Assembly (NCBI GenBank): GCA_041319085.1
Contig: CP101033.1
Span: forward strand, 3,374,501-3,438,500
DNA from: Aeromonas veronii
GTDB taxonomy: Bacteria; Pseudomonadota; Gammaproteobacteria; Enterobacterales; Aeromonadaceae
Direction of reading: 5' to 3'
Length of the DNA: 64,000 nt
The notes beneath the pieces were generated by a model. The model worked only from the letters and a program-made list of their open reading frames with translations, did no database searches and was not told the origin of the DNA. Shown here in pieces: positions 1 to 9,972 of the stretch. A program made the translations under genes and the position numbers. Position 1 is the stretch's first letter. Each line of letters begins with the position of its first letter.

Positions 1-233
1 CGCTTGGTCTGGTAGTAGGGGCCCTCATCCCAGTTCAGCTCCAGCCATTCCATGCCCTCAATGATGGCGTCGATCGCCTCCTGAGTGGAACGTTCCAGAT
101 CGGTATCCTCGATACGCAGCACGAACTCACCGCCCTGGTTCTTTGCGAACAACCAGGAATAGAGTGCGGTACGGGCACCGCCGACATGCAAAAAGCCGGT
201 CGGGCTGGGAGCAAAACGGGTTTTGACTTTCAT
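1..233 (-). CDS. gltX: glutamate--tRNA ligase, N-terminal part
   Basis: Only the first 77 codons are inside the window; the gene runs off the left edge. The reverse-strand translation begins [19 protein letters not shown], which carries the class I synthetase HIGH-like element (HVGG) that binds ATP, and continues with [11 protein letters not shown], typical of the GltX catalytic core. The enzyme charges tRNA-Glu in the cytosol. The start is the ATG whose complement lies at 231-233. Truncation is by the window border only. Confidence 0.95.
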   Translation of the reverse strand, partial: MKVKTRFAPSPTGFLHVGGARTALYSWLFAKNQGGEFVLRIEDTDLERSTQEAIDAIIEGMEWLELNWDEGPYYQTK

Positions 234-507
234 CTTTAAGCCTTGTGTAGAGGGCCTTGGGCCAATTCGTTAGAAAAAACCGTCGCATTTTAGCACCGAC
301 CATCGCGGATGGGAAAACCATGACGCCATTGCGGGCGAAAGTAGGGGACTAAATCTGTCGCCATTTGCATCTATAGCCCGATATTTGAAGAGGATCGCAA
401 AACCGAAGCCCCGCTTCCGATTTGTTATGCGCAATACTGGAGAGCGGCCTCCTCCGGTCGATACCCAGATAACGCTCACCACACTTCTCACGAACAAGGA
501 AAAGACG

Positions 508-2610
508 ATGCAGTTCCGTTCTATCCAGAATCGCATTCTAGTGATGGCCGGGATCGCCATGACCGCAGCCCTGGTCATCTTGATCCTGCTTAACCAATAT
601 TCCGGCCAACAGACCCAACAACTGACCATCAGCTCCAGCCGTGAAGCGCTGCAGCAGGAGGCATGGCAGAAGGTCAGCGCCAACGCCCGCGCAGAAGCCG
701 CTACCATCACCCAACTGTTGCAAAAAGGGCTCTCCTATACCCAGCAAATGGCCAGCGCCCTCGCCCTGCAACAACAAGGCAAACTGCCGCTGGATCGCCA
801 GCAGGCCACCGACCTGCTCAAGGCACAACTGGCGCTGGAGCCACAGCTCTATGGCGCCTTCGCCGGCTTCGAGCCCAACGGTTTCGACGGTCAGGATGCC
901 AGCTTCGCCGGCCAGACAGCTCTGGGCAGTGACGACAAGGGGCGCTTCGTACCCTACTTCTATCGCGACAAGGATCAAATTGGCACCGATCTACTGCTCT
1001 CCATCGAAAAAACTGATCCGGACGAATTCGGTAATCCCGCCAACGACTACTACGCCTGCCCGAAACGGGAAGGTCGCTCTTGCCTGATCGACCCCTTCAA
1101 GGTGGATATCAACGGCCAACAGGTGCTGGTCAGCACCATCACCACCCCCATTCTGGTCGGCGGTCAGTTCAAGGGGATCGCTGCGCTCGATCTGGCGGTG
1201 GACTCCATCAGCCGTCAGGCCAAGAGCCTAAACAGCAACATTTATGACGGCCAGGGAGAAACCCTGATCGTCAGCGCCGCCGGTGTCATCACCGGCACCA
1301 GCGGGGATGCCAGCCTGCTTGGTAGCAGCGCCGGGAAGGTGCTGGGCAACCAGTGGCAGCAGTACCTGAAACCGGAAGTTCAGCGTCAGGAGCTGGACGA
1401 ATCATTCCGCATTTCCGTCCCCATCATGGTGCCGGGAATGAGCCGCAACTGGGCCATCATCGTCACCCTGCCCTACAAGGTGGTACTGGCGGGGGCCGAT
1501 CAGCTGGAGAGCCAGCTCAATGAGATGAACCGGGCCGCGGTGACCCAACAGCTGGTCGGTGCCTTGATCGTGCTGGTACTGGCGCTGGCCACCATGCTGG
1601 TGATTGCCCGCAGCATCACAGGCCCCATCCGTCAGATGGTCAGCCTGGTGGATGACATCGCCGATGGTGAAGGGGATCTCACCAAGCGCCTCGCGACCCG
1701 CTCCGTCGACGAGCTGGGGGATCTCGTCAAAGGCATCAACCGCTTTATCGACAAGTTGCAAGGGTTGCTCGGGGATGTGCAGAAGACCGCCAGCGAGGTC
1801 AACCGCTATGCCGGTGACACCAATCGCATCGCCGGTCAGACCGACAACAACCTACAGCATCATCAGGCGGAGATGGAGCAGATGCTGACCGCGGTACAGG
1901 AGATGTCCTACGTCAGTCAGGAGGTCGCCACCCACGCCAACAACACCGCCGACTCGGCCAAACAGGCGCAGAGCGCTGCGGATCAGGGCAAGGAGCGCTT
2001 CCAGCAGGTGATCCAGTCGATGCACAGGGTCGCGGCAGAAGCCGGTAAAGGGGCCGAAGTGGTCGAAGGGCTGGCCCACGACAGCGCCCAGATCACCAGC
2101 ATCCTCACCGTGATTCAGGGGATTGCCGATCAGACCAACCTGCTGGCCCTCAACGCCGCTATCGAAGCGGCCCGGGCTGGCGAACAGGGACGCGGCTTCG
2201 CGGTGGTGGCCGACGAGGTGCGCAAACTGGCGGGCAATACCCAGCAGGCGGTGCAGAACACCCAGGAGCTGATCGAAAAGATCCGTCTGAGCTCGACCAA
2301 TGCGGTCAATGCCATCACCCAGAGCCAGCAGCTGACCCATCAGGCGGTGAGCGAAGCGGATCTGGCGGAAGAAGCGCTCGGCAGCATCTACCAGGCCATC
2401 TCCACCATCAACGACATGACCTACCAGATCGCCTCCGCCGCCGAAGAGCAGAGCTCAGTCTCCGAAACCGTCTCCGGCAACCTGTCAAAAACCAACGCAC
2501 TGGCCAACGACATTGCTCAGGATGCGACCGAAACGGCCAAAGCCAGTCAGGCATTGCGTCAGGCGGCCGACAAATTGCAGCAATTATTGGGTCAATTTCG
2601 TCTCAGCTGA
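508..2610 (+). CDS. methyl-accepting chemotaxis protein, dCache type
   Basis: A 700-residue transmembrane chemoreceptor. Seen: TM1 at about residues 10-31, a periplasmic sensor of about 310 residues with the look of a dCache domain, TM2 at about 348-369, a HAMP segment ([20 protein letters not shown]), and a long signalling coiled coil whose hairpin tip (about residue 540) has the canonical [20 protein letters not shown]. No C-terminal NWETF-type CheR/CheB tether is present (ends QFRLS). The reading frame is open from 385, but ATG 508 is chosen because AAGGA lies just upstream and the preceding residues are not membrane-like. The ligand is unknown. It stands alone, as many MCP genes do. Confidence 0.93.
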   Translation: MQFRSIQNRILVMAGIAMTAALVILILLNQYSGQQTQQLTISSSREALQQEAWQKVSANARAEAATITQLLQKGLSYTQQMASALALQQQGKLPLDRQQATDLLKAQLALEPQLYGAFAGFEPNGFDGQDASFAGQTALGSDDKGRFVPYFYRDKDQIGTDLLLSIEKTDPDEFGNPANDYYACPKREGRSCLIDPFKVDINGQQVLVSTITTPILVGGQFKGIAALDLAVDSISRQAKSLNSNIYDGQGETLIVSAAGVITGTSGDASLLGSSAGKVLGNQWQQYLKPEVQRQELDESFRISVPIMVPGMSRNWAIIVTLPYKVVLAGADQLESQLNEMNRAAVTQQLVGALIVLVLALATMLVIARSITGPIRQMVSLVDDIADGEGDLTKRLATRSVDELGDLVKGINRFIDKLQGLLGDVQKTASEVNRYAGDTNRIAGQTDNNLQHHQAEMEQMLTAVQEMSYVSQEVATHANNTADSAKQAQSAADQGKERFQQVIQSMHRVAAEAGKGAEVVEGLAHDSAQITSILTVIQGIADQTNLLALNAAIEAARAGEQGRGFAVVADEVRKLAGNTQQAVQNTQELIEKIRLSSTNAVNAITQSQQLTHQAVSEADLAEEALGSIYQAISTINDMTYQIASAAEEQSSVSETVSGNLSKTNALANDIAQDATETAKASQALRQAADKLQQLLGQFRLS

Positions 2611-2625
2611 TAATTTTCCGCCTCA

Positions 2626-2655
2626 GGACTCTCCCCCTCGGGGGCGAGTCCGTTT
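2626..2655 (+). terminator. probable terminator after the chemoreceptor gene
   Basis: GGACTC (2626-2631) and GAGTCC (2646-2651) enclose a further CCCC/GGGG pairing around a TCG loop. The T-run after it is weak (GTTTACC). A second 7-bp hairpin (TTGCCTG-ATGG-CAGGCAA) follows at 2672-2689. Confidence 0.5.
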
Positions 2656-2709
2656 ACCATAGGAGACGAATTTGCCTGATGGCAGGCAATGTAGTGAGAG
2701 GTAAATGCC

Positions 2710-3378
2710 GTGCCCACCCCGGACCGTCGCCCACGAGGCCATAACAGACGAGCCCAGCAGCGTCGCCAAGACGAATCTCAAGGATCCCTGCTCCATCGCA
2801 TCAATGCCGCGACCCTGTCCCTGCGCCAGCGTTTTGGCCAGGGGATGGGCAATCTTGGCCAACGCAGCCAGGATGCCAAAGCAGGCAAATTCAAGCTGTC
2901 CAGCCCGCTGCCCCGCAAAAACACCATAGGTCTGCTGATCCTGATCCCGCTCTGGTTGCTGGTGCTGGCCTGGGAGCCGGCGCCGCCCGCCCCCAAGGCG
3001 GCCCCTTCCGGCTCGCTGGAAGTGCCGCTGGCAGTGCCTGCTCAGGCTCTCACCGTCGACAATGGCGCGGCAGGCAGTGCGCCCGCAGCAGCCAAGCCGG
3101 TCGAAGAGAAGGTCAACGGCACCTGGCTGCAACACGATGTGCAGGCGGGTGAGACCCTCTACGCCATCTGGCGCAAATTCGAATTGCCGGGTGCAGAGCT
3201 GAGCCGCCTGATCGCCATCGAGGGGCCGGATCGCCCCCTGACCCGCCTGCAATCGGGCAAATCACTCTTTATCCTGCTGGACGATACCCGCCGCATCCAG
3301 CGGGTGGAGATCCGCGCCTACGGTCAGGCGGTCTACCGCTACGACCGGCAGGGCGAAGGGTTCGCCCTCAAGGAATAA
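2710..3378 (+). CDS. OapA/YtfB-like LysM-domain envelope protein
   Basis: 222 residues: a basic, Gln/Arg-rich cytoplasmic N-terminus, one membrane segment at about 72-88 (TIGLLILIPLWLLVLAW), an Ala/Pro-rich linker, and a C-terminal domain (about 137-222, VQAGETLYAIWRKFELPG) matching the opacity-associated protein A LysM-like fold. E. coli YtfB has the same order and binds septal glycan; a similar cell-division or wall role is inferred. The start is GTG 2710, preceded by GAGAGG; an ATG at 2705 is in another frame. A strong terminator follows, so it is probably monocistronic. Confidence 0.8.
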   Translation: MPTPDRRPRGHNRRAQQRRQDESQGSLLHRINAATLSLRQRFGQGMGNLGQRSQDAKAGKFKLSSPLPRKNTIGLLILIPLWLLVLAWEPAPPAPKAAPSGSLEVPLAVPAQALTVDNGAAGSAPAAAKPVEEKVNGTWLQHDVQAGETLYAIWRKFELPGAELSRLIAIEGPDRPLTRLQSGKSLFILLDDTRRIQRVEIRAYGQAVYRYDRQGEGFALKE

Positions 3379-3382
3379 CAGA

Positions 3383-3410
3383 ACGGGAGGCGCTGGCCTC
3401 CCGTTTTTTT
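3383..3410 (+). terminator. rho-independent terminator
   Basis: Stem ACGGGAGGC / GCCTCCCGT with a GCTG loop, followed by seven T residues. It ends the OapA-like gene transcript. Confidence 0.9.
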
Positions 3411-3483
3411 CGGTTAAATCTCTGCAAATAAGCTACTGACTTCACAATATTTTTAGCTTGTTCAAAAAACGAAAGGGGTCAAA

Positions 3484-3511
3484 TTGACATGGATCGGCGC
3501 TAACGTACAAT
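3484..3511 (+). promoter_or_regulatory. sigma70 promoter of the cold-shock gene
   Basis: TTGACA (3484-3489), 16-bp spacer, TACAAT (3506-3511). The predicted start near 3518 leaves an untranslated leader of about 130 nt before the ATG at 3652. Long leaders are typical of cspA-type genes, where they act as temperature-responsive RNA; whether this one does is inference. Confidence 0.75.
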
Positions 3512-3651
3512 CGTTTGTGCTTTAGACAGGGATTGTTCTACGTGCTACTGGGACAAAGAGACGTGGTCAGTCATGAGCCAACCCCTGCTTGCAAGGCAAA
3601 TGCTGCCCAGCACGGGCTTAGTTTCATTTTGTTATTGATAGGATTTAGCAC

Positions 3652-3861
3652 ATGTCTGACATTCGCACCGGCCAGGTAAAATGGTTCAACGAAACCAAGG
3701 GTTTTGGCTTTATTGAACAATCCCAGGGTCCGGACGTATTCGTTCACTTCTCCTCCATCCAGAGCACCGGTTTCAAAACCCTGGCTGAAGGTCAAAAAGT
3801 CCAGTTCACTGTGACCCAGGGCAAAAAAGGCCCTCAGGCTGAGAACGTGACTCTGGTCTAA
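3652..3861 (+). CDS. CspA-family cold-shock protein
   Basis: A 69-residue single cold-shock domain. RNP1 is KGFGFI (about residues 15-20) and RNP2 is VFVHFS (about 28-33), the single-strand nucleic-acid-binding motifs. Members act as RNA chaperones. The length equals the family norm. TAGGA stands 9 nt before the ATG. A strong promoter with a long leader precedes it and a terminator follows, so it is a single-gene unit. It cannot be assigned to cspA, cspC, cspD or cspE from sequence alone. Confidence 0.95.
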   Translation: MSDIRTGQVKWFNETKGFGFIEQSQGPDVFVHFSSIQSTGFKTLAEGQKVQFTVTQGKKGPQAENVTLV

Positions 3862-3884
3862 GCCCACGCCAGTGAATCATGCAG

Positions 3885-3911
3885 GAGGAGCCAAGGCCCC
3901 TCCTCTTTTTT
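3885..3911 (+). terminator. rho-independent terminator of the csp gene
   Basis: GAGGAG (3885-3890) pairs with CTCCTC (3900-3905) and a run of six T follows at 3906-3911. Confidence 0.75.
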
Positions 3912-4098
3912 GCCCGCAATCTCCTCCCAAGCACCTGCCATAACCGCCTGCCTCGTACAATCCGCACCATGAGCCCACATCCCCTTCCTGTTTGCAGGAG
4001 GTGGCTGAGACGCGTTGAGTAAACGCCAGATACGACAACGCATCGCAGCGCGATGTGAAGGGCAATTCAAAGGGATTATGAAGACTTCGGAGAGAGAT

Positions 4099-4179
4099 TG
4101 GAGCGGGAAATGAGACTCGAACTCGCGACCCCAGCCTTGGCAAGCACGGATCATGCTCTACCAACTGGATATGGTAATG
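4099..4179 (-). pseudogene. decayed tRNA-Gly copy
   Basis: On the minus strand the 3' part (anticodon loop TTGCCAA through the T-arm GTTCGAGTC to the acceptor CCCGCTCCA) is almost identical to the six tRNA-Gly genes next to it, and the D-arm AGTTGGTAGAGCA is also kept. The 5' acceptor strand is lost (TTACCATATCC instead of GCGGGAATAGC), a 5-nt net insertion distorts the anticodon stem, and one T-stem base differs. It cannot form an acceptor stem, so it is read as a dead copy of the array. Confidence 0.8.
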
Positions 4180-4222
4180 AGTGTGTTGAGATGTTGGATT
4201 GGTGGACTTCAAGGAGAGACAT

Positions 4223-4298
<76 letters not shown>

Positions 4299-4322
4299 AA
4301 CGGAATGTCACTTACAAATGTT

Positions 4323-4398
<76 letters not shown>

Positions 4399-4422
4399 AA
4401 CAGAATGTCATCTGCAAGTGAT

Positions 4423-4498
<76 letters not shown>

Positions 4499-4523
4499 AT
4501 CGGAATATCACTTACAAATTTTT

Positions 4524-4599
<76 letters not shown>

Positions 4600-4632
4600 A
4601 ACAATTTGGTTGTCTTGAGGCTGGCTGATGAT

Positions 4633-4708
<76 letters not shown>

Positions 4709-4745
4709 ATCGGGCTGGTTTGCACCAGTGTCATCATCAGATTTT

Positions 4746-4821
<76 letters not shown>

Positions 4822-4838
4822 AACTACCTTAAAACAAG

Positions 4839-4908
4839 CCGTACAGCATTTGGTTGCTTGCGCTACTGTACGGGAGCCGAATTATAAGAGCAGTCATTCC
4901 AATTGCAA
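4839..4908 (-). promoter_or_regulatory. promoter and leader hairpin of the tRNA-Gly array
   Basis: On the minus strand: TTGCAA (complement at 4903-4908), 16-bp spacer, perfect TATAAT (complement at 4881-4886), followed by a GC-rich discriminator (TCGGCTCCCG) of the kind associated with stringent control of stable-RNA genes. The leader holds an 8-bp inverted repeat, CCGTACAG (4839-4846) / CTGTACGG (4866-4873). Regulation is inference. Confidence 0.75.
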
Positions 4909-4999
4909 GGGCTTTTTTGTCTGGTTGCGCGCGTTCGCTCAAAAGCTGGCCGAAGTGGCGATTTTAGCAGCCAGCGCATGACAAACCCTTGCCGGAGAA

Positions 5000-5545
5000 T
5001 CAGATCTTGAAGACGTGGCTGCGATAGAACTGCAGCTCGGCGATGGATTCGCGGATATCGTCCAGCGCCTGGTGGGTGCCGCTCTTCTTGAACTGATCCA
5101 GCAGTTCCGGCTGCCAGCGGCGTACCAGCTCCTTGATGGTGCTGACGTCGACGTTGCGGTAGTGGAAGAAGGCTTCCAGCTCGGCCATGTGCTTGACCAT
5201 GAAGCGGCGATCCTGACCGATGCTGTTGCCACACAGCGGGCTGGTGCGCTCCGGCACCCACTGGCGAATGAACTCGAGGGTCTCGGCAATGGCTTTCGCC
5301 TCGTCGTGCTGGCTCGCCTTGACCCGGGCCACCAGACCACTATTGGTGTGGGTGTTGACGTTCCAGTCGTCCATCTTGGCCAGCTCGTCTTCACTCTGGT
5401 GAATGGCGATGACCGGCCCTTCGGCCAGTACGTTCAGATCCTTGTCGGTGACGATGGTGGCGATCTCCAGTACCACGTTCTGTTCGGGGTCCAGACCCGT
5501 CATCTCCATGTCGATCCATACCAGGTTCTGCGCGCTGACTGTCAT
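5000..5545 (-). CDS. orn: oligoribonuclease
   Basis: 181 residues, the usual size. DEDDh 3'-5' exonuclease signatures are visible: Exo [11 protein letters not shown], Exo II around NSGLVARV and the Exo III area [10 protein letters not shown]. Orn degrades 2-5-nt RNAs and pGpG, finishing mRNA decay and cyclic-di-GMP turnover in the cytosol. The start [15 protein letters not shown] is chosen over a longer open frame because it matches the family N-terminus. It is divergent from rsgA across 91 bp, the classical orn/rsgA arrangement. Confidence 0.96.
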   Translation of the reverse strand: MTVSAQNLVWIDMEMTGLDPEQNVVLEIATIVTDKDLNVLAEGPVIAIHQSEDELAKMDDWNVNTHTNSGLVARVKASQHDEAKAIAETLEFIRQWVPERTSPLCGNSIGQDRRFMVKHMAELEAFFHYRNVDVSTIKELVRRWQPELLDQFKKSGTHQALDDIRESIAELQFYRSHVFKI

Positions 5546-5636
5546 GATTGCTCTCTCTATTGGGAGGAATGGCGGAATTTTGCCAATTTGCATGTATCAT
5601 ACTGGCTTTGGATCTGTTCATAAACTGGCGAATCGA

Positions 5637-6671
5637 GTGGCAAAGAAAGCAAAACTCAATCTGGGTCAACAAAGGCGCGTCCAGGCCAACCGCGAACGGC
5701 GGCTGCAAAAAGATCACACCACAGTGGTGGATGACACCCTGTTTGGCCCCGCCATCGAAGGGGTGGTGATCAGCCGTTTTGGTCAGCATGCAGACGTGGA
5801 AGCGGTTGATGGCACCATCCACCGCAGCAACCTGCGTCGCAGCAGCATCAGTAGTCTGGTGTGCGGCGACAAGGTGGTGTGGCGTCCCGGCCTCAATGCC
5901 GCGACAGCGGGTGTCATCGAGGCGGTGCATCCGCGTCACTCGGTGCTGACCCGGCCGGACTTCTACGACGGGGTCAAACCCATCGCGGCCAATATCGACC
6001 AGATCATCATCGTCTCGGCGGTGATGCCCGAGTTCTCCACCAACATCGTCGACCGCTATCTGGTGGCCGCCGAGGATGTGGAGATCCAGCCGCTCATCGT
6101 GCTGAACAAGGTCGATATGCTGGATGACGCGGCGCGCAAGCGCATCGAGCGCCAGCTCGAACCCTATCGCAAGCTTGGCTATCAGGTGATCCTGGTGAGC
6201 TGCGAGAGCGGCGAAGGGCTCGACGAGCTCAAGGCCCAGTTCGAAGGCAAGATCAGCATCTTCGTCGGCCAGTCAGGGGTGGGCAAATCCTCGCTCACCA
6301 ACGCCCTGATGCCGGGGCTGGATGTGCTCACCGGCGAGATCTCCGAAAACTCGGGGCTCGGCCAGCACACCACTACCACGGCGCGACTGTACCACTTCCC
6401 GAGCGGCGGCGATCTGATCGACTCCCCGGGGATCCGCGAGTTCGCCCTCTGGCATCTGGAAGCCGATCGCATCACCTGGTGCTTTATCGAGTTTCGTGAC
6501 TATCTGGGTGGCTGCAAGTTCCGCGACTGCACCCACAAAGACGATCCCGGCTGTGCCCTGCGGGCGGCAGTCGACAGTGGCGCTATCAGCGCCGATCGCT
6601 TCCACAACTATCACCGCATCCTGGAAACCATGCAGGAAGCCCGTCACGGTCGCCAACAGGCGCGCCTGTGA
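5637..6671 (+). CDS. rsgA: small ribosomal subunit biogenesis GTPase RsgA
   Basis: 344 residues. A circularly permuted GTPase: an OB-fold N-terminus, then G4 NKVD (about 154), G1 GQSGVGKSS (about 210), G3 DSPG (about 261) and a C-terminal zinc knuckle [14 protein letters not shown] (about 293-306). It matures the 30S subunit in the cytosol. The frame is open far upstream into antisense orn, but the family N-terminus ([12 protein letters not shown]) begins at GTG 5637. It probably heads a transcript with psd and three small genes. Confidence 0.95.
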   Translation: MAKKAKLNLGQQRRVQANRERRLQKDHTTVVDDTLFGPAIEGVVISRFGQHADVEAVDGTIHRSNLRRSSISSLVCGDKVVWRPGLNAATAGVIEAVHPRHSVLTRPDFYDGVKPIAANIDQIIIVSAVMPEFSTNIVDRYLVAAEDVEIQPLIVLNKVDMLDDAARKRIERQLEPYRKLGYQVILVSCESGEGLDELKAQFEGKISIFVGQSGVGKSSLTNALMPGLDVLTGEISENSGLGQHTTTTARLYHFPSGGDLIDSPGIREFALWHLEADRITWCFIEFRDYLGGCKFRDCTHKDDPGCALRAAVDSGAISADRFHNYHRILETMQEARHGRQQARL

Positions 6672-6690
6672 CCCTAATAAACCTACGTTG

Positions 6691-7572
6691 ATGATGAACA
6701 TGAGCATTACTGACAACCTGAAAATTGCCGGTCAATACTGTCTGCCCAAGCACGCCCTCTCCCGTCTGATCGGCAAATTTGCCGCCGCCGAAGCGGGTAA
6801 CATCACCACTAAGGTGATCGAGGCCTTTATCAAGCAGTATCAGGTCGATATGAGCGAGGCGCTGCACGAGAGTCCGGCCCACTACAAGAGCTTCAACGCC
6901 TTCTTCACCCGCGAGCTCAAGCCCGGCATCCGCCCGGTGGTTGACGATGCCATGACTCTGGCACTGCCGGTAGATGGCACCGTCAGCCAGCTCGGCCCCA
7001 TCCAGCAGGGCCGCATCATTCAGGCCAAGGGCCACGACTACAGCGCCCGCGAGCTGCTGGGTGGCTATGAGGATCTGGTTGCGCCGTTCAAGGATGGCGA
7101 CTTTGCCACCATCTATCTGGCGCCCAAGGATTACCACCGCATCCATATGCCGCTGGACGGCGTGCTGGAGAGCATGGTGTTCGTGCCGGGGGATCTCTTC
7201 TCCGTCAACCCGCTCACCGCCGAGAACGTGCCGAACCTGTTTGCCCGCAACGAGCGGGTGGTGGCCACCTTCCGCACCCCGCACGGCCCGATGGCGCTGG
7301 TGCTGGTCGGCGCCACTATCGTCGCAAGTATCGAGACCATCTGGGCTGGCAACATTGCGCCGACCAAAGAGAAGAAGGTGGTGCGCTGGGACTACAGCGG
7401 CGACGAGGCCATCACCCTGCAGAAAGGCGCCGAGATGGGCCTGTTCAAGCTGGGCAGCACAGTCGTCTGCCTGTTTGGCCCGGGCATGCTGGCCGGGTTC
7501 GAACCCCATCTGGCCAACGGGGTCACCACCCGCATGGGTCAACCCTTTGCCAAGCTGGCGGAGCAGGCATGA
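6691..7572 (+). CDS. psd: phosphatidylserine decarboxylase proenzyme
   Basis: About 293 residues. Converts phosphatidylserine to phosphatidylethanolamine at the inner membrane. The self-cleavage motif LGST is at about 254-257; cleavage before Ser generates the pyruvoyl cofactor on the small alpha chain. [22 protein letters not shown] is the conserved core. Three in-frame ATGs (6691, 6694, 6700) compete and none has a strong Shine-Dalgarno, so the first is used. It lies 19 nt after rsgA, as in E. coli, and overlaps the next gene by ATGA. Confidence 0.95.
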   Translation: MMNMSITDNLKIAGQYCLPKHALSRLIGKFAAAEAGNITTKVIEAFIKQYQVDMSEALHESPAHYKSFNAFFTRELKPGIRPVVDDAMTLALPVDGTVSQLGPIQQGRIIQAKGHDYSARELLGGYEDLVAPFKDGDFATIYLAPKDYHRIHMPLDGVLESMVFVPGDLFSVNPLTAENVPNLFARNERVVATFRTPHGPMALVLVGATIVASIETIWAGNIAPTKEKKVVRWDYSGDEAITLQKGAEMGLFKLGSTVVCLFGPGMLAGFEPHLANGVTTRMGQPFAKLAEQA

Positions 7573-7835
7573 GCGCAGAACAGCCGACCCCGGCGCAGAA
7601 AAACAACCCACTACACGGGCTGACTCTGGAAGCCATCGTCACCGCGCTGGTCGAACACTATGGCTGGGAAGAGCTGGGGCAGCAGATCAATATCCGCTGC
7701 TTCACCGATAATCCCAGCATCAAGTCCAGCCTGAAGTTCTTGCGCAAGACCCCCTGGGCTCGGGAGAAGGTCGAAAGCCTCTATCTGTATGTGCAACGCA
7801 AGCAGACCAAACAGAAAGGCTCCGACAGTGTTTAA
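7569..7835 (+). CDS. VF530-family (DUF2132) small protein
   Basis: 88 residues with the VF530 pattern [38 protein letters not shown]...[12 protein letters not shown]. The family is known from a Vibrio fischeri structure and is annotated as DNA-binding; its physiological role is unclear. The ATG overlaps the psd stop (ATGA), implying translational coupling. Its last ~35 codons are partly duplicated directly downstream. Confidence 0.85.
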   Translation: MSAEQPTPAQKNNPLHGLTLEAIVTALVEHYGWEELGQQINIRCFTDNPSIKSSLKFLRKTPWAREKVESLYLYVQRKQTKQKGSDSV

Positions 7836-7953
7836 ATCCGGCCTGACATCCCTGCGCAAGACGCACAGAGCTCGGGAGAAGGTCGAAAGCCTCTACCTCT
7901 ACGTCCAGCGCAAGCAAGCCAAATCGAAGAAGGAAGGGCAAGATGGCCTTTAA
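7831..7953 (+). pseudogene. duplicated 3' fragment of the VF530-family gene
   Basis: In the +1 frame relative to the intact gene, the DNA after its stop reads [18 protein letters not shown] and continues to KKEGQDGL-stop. This repeats the intact gene's [20 protein letters not shown] region with many synonymous changes. There is no start codon or N-terminal half, so it is a decayed partial tandem duplication. The start codon of the next gene (7943) lies inside its 3' end. Confidence 0.8.
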
Positions 7954-8194
7954 GATTACGTACACCTATAAAAAACAGGCCAAAGAGATCGGCTACGCGA
8001 ACGACAAGTTCCGCAGCATCTACGACGCCATCGCCGCTGCTGAAGGGCTGGATCTCACCAGTTTTCACGCCATGGAGGCCCAGCTGGCTCAGGTTTGTCG
8101 CCGTGACAAGAAAAGCGTGAAGGATTACCAGGAGAACTACTTCAAAGAGTTGGGTTTCTCCAACATCGTCATTGAGCGGGATCTGCAGGAGTAA
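7943..8194 (+). CDS. DUF2960-like small protein
   Basis: 83 residues, no signal peptide or membrane segment. The pattern ITYTYKKQAKEI...YDAIAAAEGLDLTSFHAMEAQ...DYQENYFKELGFSNI resembles DUF2960 proteins of Vibrio and Shewanella as I remember them; the function is unknown. A strong AAGGAAGGG precedes the ATG, created inside the duplicated fragment of the upstream gene. Probably cotranscribed with psd. Confidence 0.7.
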   Translation: MAFKITYTYKKQAKEIGYANDKFRSIYDAIAAAEGLDLTSFHAMEAQLAQVCRRDKKSVKDYQENYFKELGFSNIVIERDLQE

Positions 8195-8196
8195 CC

Positions 8197-8586
8197 ATGC
8201 GCACCTTGACTCTGATGGCCGCCTCTCTGCTGCTGGCGGCATGCAGTACCCCGGAGCAACATCTGGTTGGCAGCGATCGCGACAGCCACGGCTGTATCGG
8301 CAGTGCGGGCTATCAGTGGTCAGCGCTGACTGGCAAATGTGTGCGCCTGTTTGAAGAGGGTATCCGGCTCAATCCAACCGACACCAGCCAGACCAGCAGC
8401 GCCTTCGTGCTGTTCAACGCCGACCAGACGCAGTCCGAACTGCATCTGCCAAGCGGCGAGCAGCACCTGCTGACCCGTCAAGGTGCGGAGGGCAACTGGT
8501 CGTGGCAGGGCAGCGGCTACACCCTCTTTATCTGGAAGGGTTATGTGCTCAAGTCCGGTGACAAGGTGCTCTATCACGGGGAATAA
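8197..8586 (+). CDS. small lipoprotein of unknown function
   Basis: 129 residues. The N-terminus MRTLTLMAASLLLAACST is a clear lipoprotein signal with the lipobox LLAAC, so the mature protein should be lipidated at Cys16 and sit in the envelope. The mature part holds DRDSHGCIGSAGYQWSALTG with two further Cys and a beta-rich remainder (WSWQGSGYTLFIWKGYVLKSG). No family assigned with certainty. It starts 2 nt after the previous stop; a bidirectional terminator follows. Confidence 0.8.
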   Translation: MRTLTLMAASLLLAACSTPEQHLVGSDRDSHGCIGSAGYQWSALTGKCVRLFEEGIRLNPTDTSQTSSAFVLFNADQTQSELHLPSGEQHLLTRQGAEGNWSWQGSGYTLFIWKGYVLKSGDKVLYHGE

Positions 8587-8633
8587 CCCCGAGGGATAGC
8601 GCACTGCGTGGTATCGGTGCGATACACGCGAAC

Positions 8634-8663
8634 AAAAATGCCGACCCTGTGGTCGGCATTTTT
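8634..8663. terminator. bidirectional terminator between the lipoprotein gene and proA
   Basis: GCCGACC (8640-8646) and GGTCGGC (8651-8657) with a CTGT loop, flanked by five A and five T, so it can stop transcription from both convergent units. Confidence 0.9.
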
Positions 8664-8683
8664 GTATCTGACACAACCGGTTA

Positions 8684-9937
8684 TCAGGCGCGGCTGAGGT
8701 AATCCGCCTGCCCCACCCACTTGTAGCTGGTGAGCTCGGTCAGCCCCATGGGGCCACGGGCGTGCAGCATCTGGGTCGACACCGCCACCTCGGCCCCCAG
8801 CCCAAACTGGCCGCCATCGGTGAAACGGGTGGAGGCGTTCACATAGACCGCCGCCGAACCGGCCCCGTTGATGAAACGCTCGGCGTTGGCCAGATCGTTG
8901 GTCAGGATGGCATCGGAGTGGCCGGCGTTGTGCTCGCGCATATGGGCCAGCGCCTCGTTCACATCCGCTACCAGCTTGACCCCCAGGGTCAGACCCAGCC
9001 ACTCGGTATCGAAATCCTCCGGCCCCGCCTCGCACAGGTTGTCGGCACCCGCCAGCAGCGTCATGGCGTTGGGCGCGGCCACCAGCGTCACCTTGCGCTC
9101 GTTCATCAGCGTCACCAGCTGCGGCAGGAAGGTGGCTGCCACCTTCTCGTGCACCAGCAGGGTATCGAGGGCATTGCAGGCGGAGGGGCGTTGTACCTTG
9201 GCGTTGTCGATAACCGCCAGAGAGCGCACCAGATCTGCACTCTCGTCGACGAAGATATGGCTGATACCGAACCCGCCGATGATGACCGGGATGGAGCTGT
9301 TCTCCTTGCACATCTTGTGCAAGCCGGCACCACCGCGCGGGATAATCATGTCCACATAGCGGTCGAGGCGCAGCAACTCGCCAACCAGCGCCCGATCCGG
9401 GTTGTCGATGTACTGCACCGCCGCCTCGGGCAGACCGGAGGCCGCCAAGGCATGCTGAATTACACGCACCAGCTCCAGATTGGAGTGGAAGGTCTCGCGC
9501 CCGCCGCGCAGTATGCTGGCATTGCCAGTCTTGAGGCAGAGGCTGGCGATATCGATGGTGACGTTGGGGCGCGCCTCGTAGATGACGCCGATAACCCCGA
9601 TGGGCACCCGACGACGGGAGAGGCGCAGGCCATTTTCCAGCACCCGGCTATCCATTTCGGCACCGACCGGATCGTCCAGCGTGATCACCTTGCGCACATC
9701 CGACACAATCCCGGCCAACCGAGCCGGATTGAGCAGCAGGCGATCCAGCATGGCTTCTGACAAGCCAGCCTCACGGCCGGCGGCAATATCTTTCGCGTTG
9801 GCTGCGAGGATCTGTTCACTGCGCGCCTCCAGCTCGTCGGCGATGGCGGCCAGCGCCCGATGCTTCTGCGCCGTGCTGACGGTGCCAAGCTGATAGGCGG
9901 CTTCACGGGCCGCCTGCCCCATTTTCTCCAGACTCAT
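8684..9937 (-). CDS. proA: gamma-glutamyl phosphate reductase
   Basis: 417 residues, full length. An aldehyde-dehydrogenase-fold enzyme for the second step of proline synthesis, reducing gamma-glutamyl phosphate to glutamate semialdehyde with NADPH. The catalytic Cys lies in [16 protein letters not shown], and the cofactor region includes [16 protein letters not shown]. It lies 35 nt after proB on the same strand; ProA and ProB are expected to act as a complex. Confidence 0.97.
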   Translation of the reverse strand: MSLEKMGQAAREAAYQLGTVSTAQKHRALAAIADELEARSEQILAANAKDIAAGREAGLSEAMLDRLLLNPARLAGIVSDVRKVITLDDPVGAEMDSRVLENGLRLSRRRVPIGVIGVIYEARPNVTIDIASLCLKTGNASILRGGRETFHSNLELVRVIQHALAASGLPEAAVQYIDNPDRALVGELLRLDRYVDMIIPRGGAGLHKMCKENSSIPVIIGGFGISHIFVDESADLVRSLAVIDNAKVQRPSACNALDTLLVHEKVAATFLPQLVTLMNERKVTLVAAPNAMTLLAGADNLCEAGPEDFDTEWLGLTLGVKLVADVNEALAHMREHNAGHSDAILTNDLANAERFINGAGSAAVYVNASTRFTDGGQFGLGAEVAVSTQMLHARGPMGLTELTSYKWVGQADYLSRA

Positions 9938-9972
9938 CTCGGTTCCCTTTTGTTCATGCCGTGCCGCCCTGA

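Noticed and set aside
350..383. Possible sigma28 promoter (TAAA ... GCCCGATA) upstream of the chemoreceptor
   Set aside because: The gap is 22 bp instead of about 15, so it is not a credible flagellar promoter.
3571..3867. 98-codon frame antisense to the cold-shock gene
   Set aside because: It lies opposite a conserved gene and its own leader; a shadow frame.
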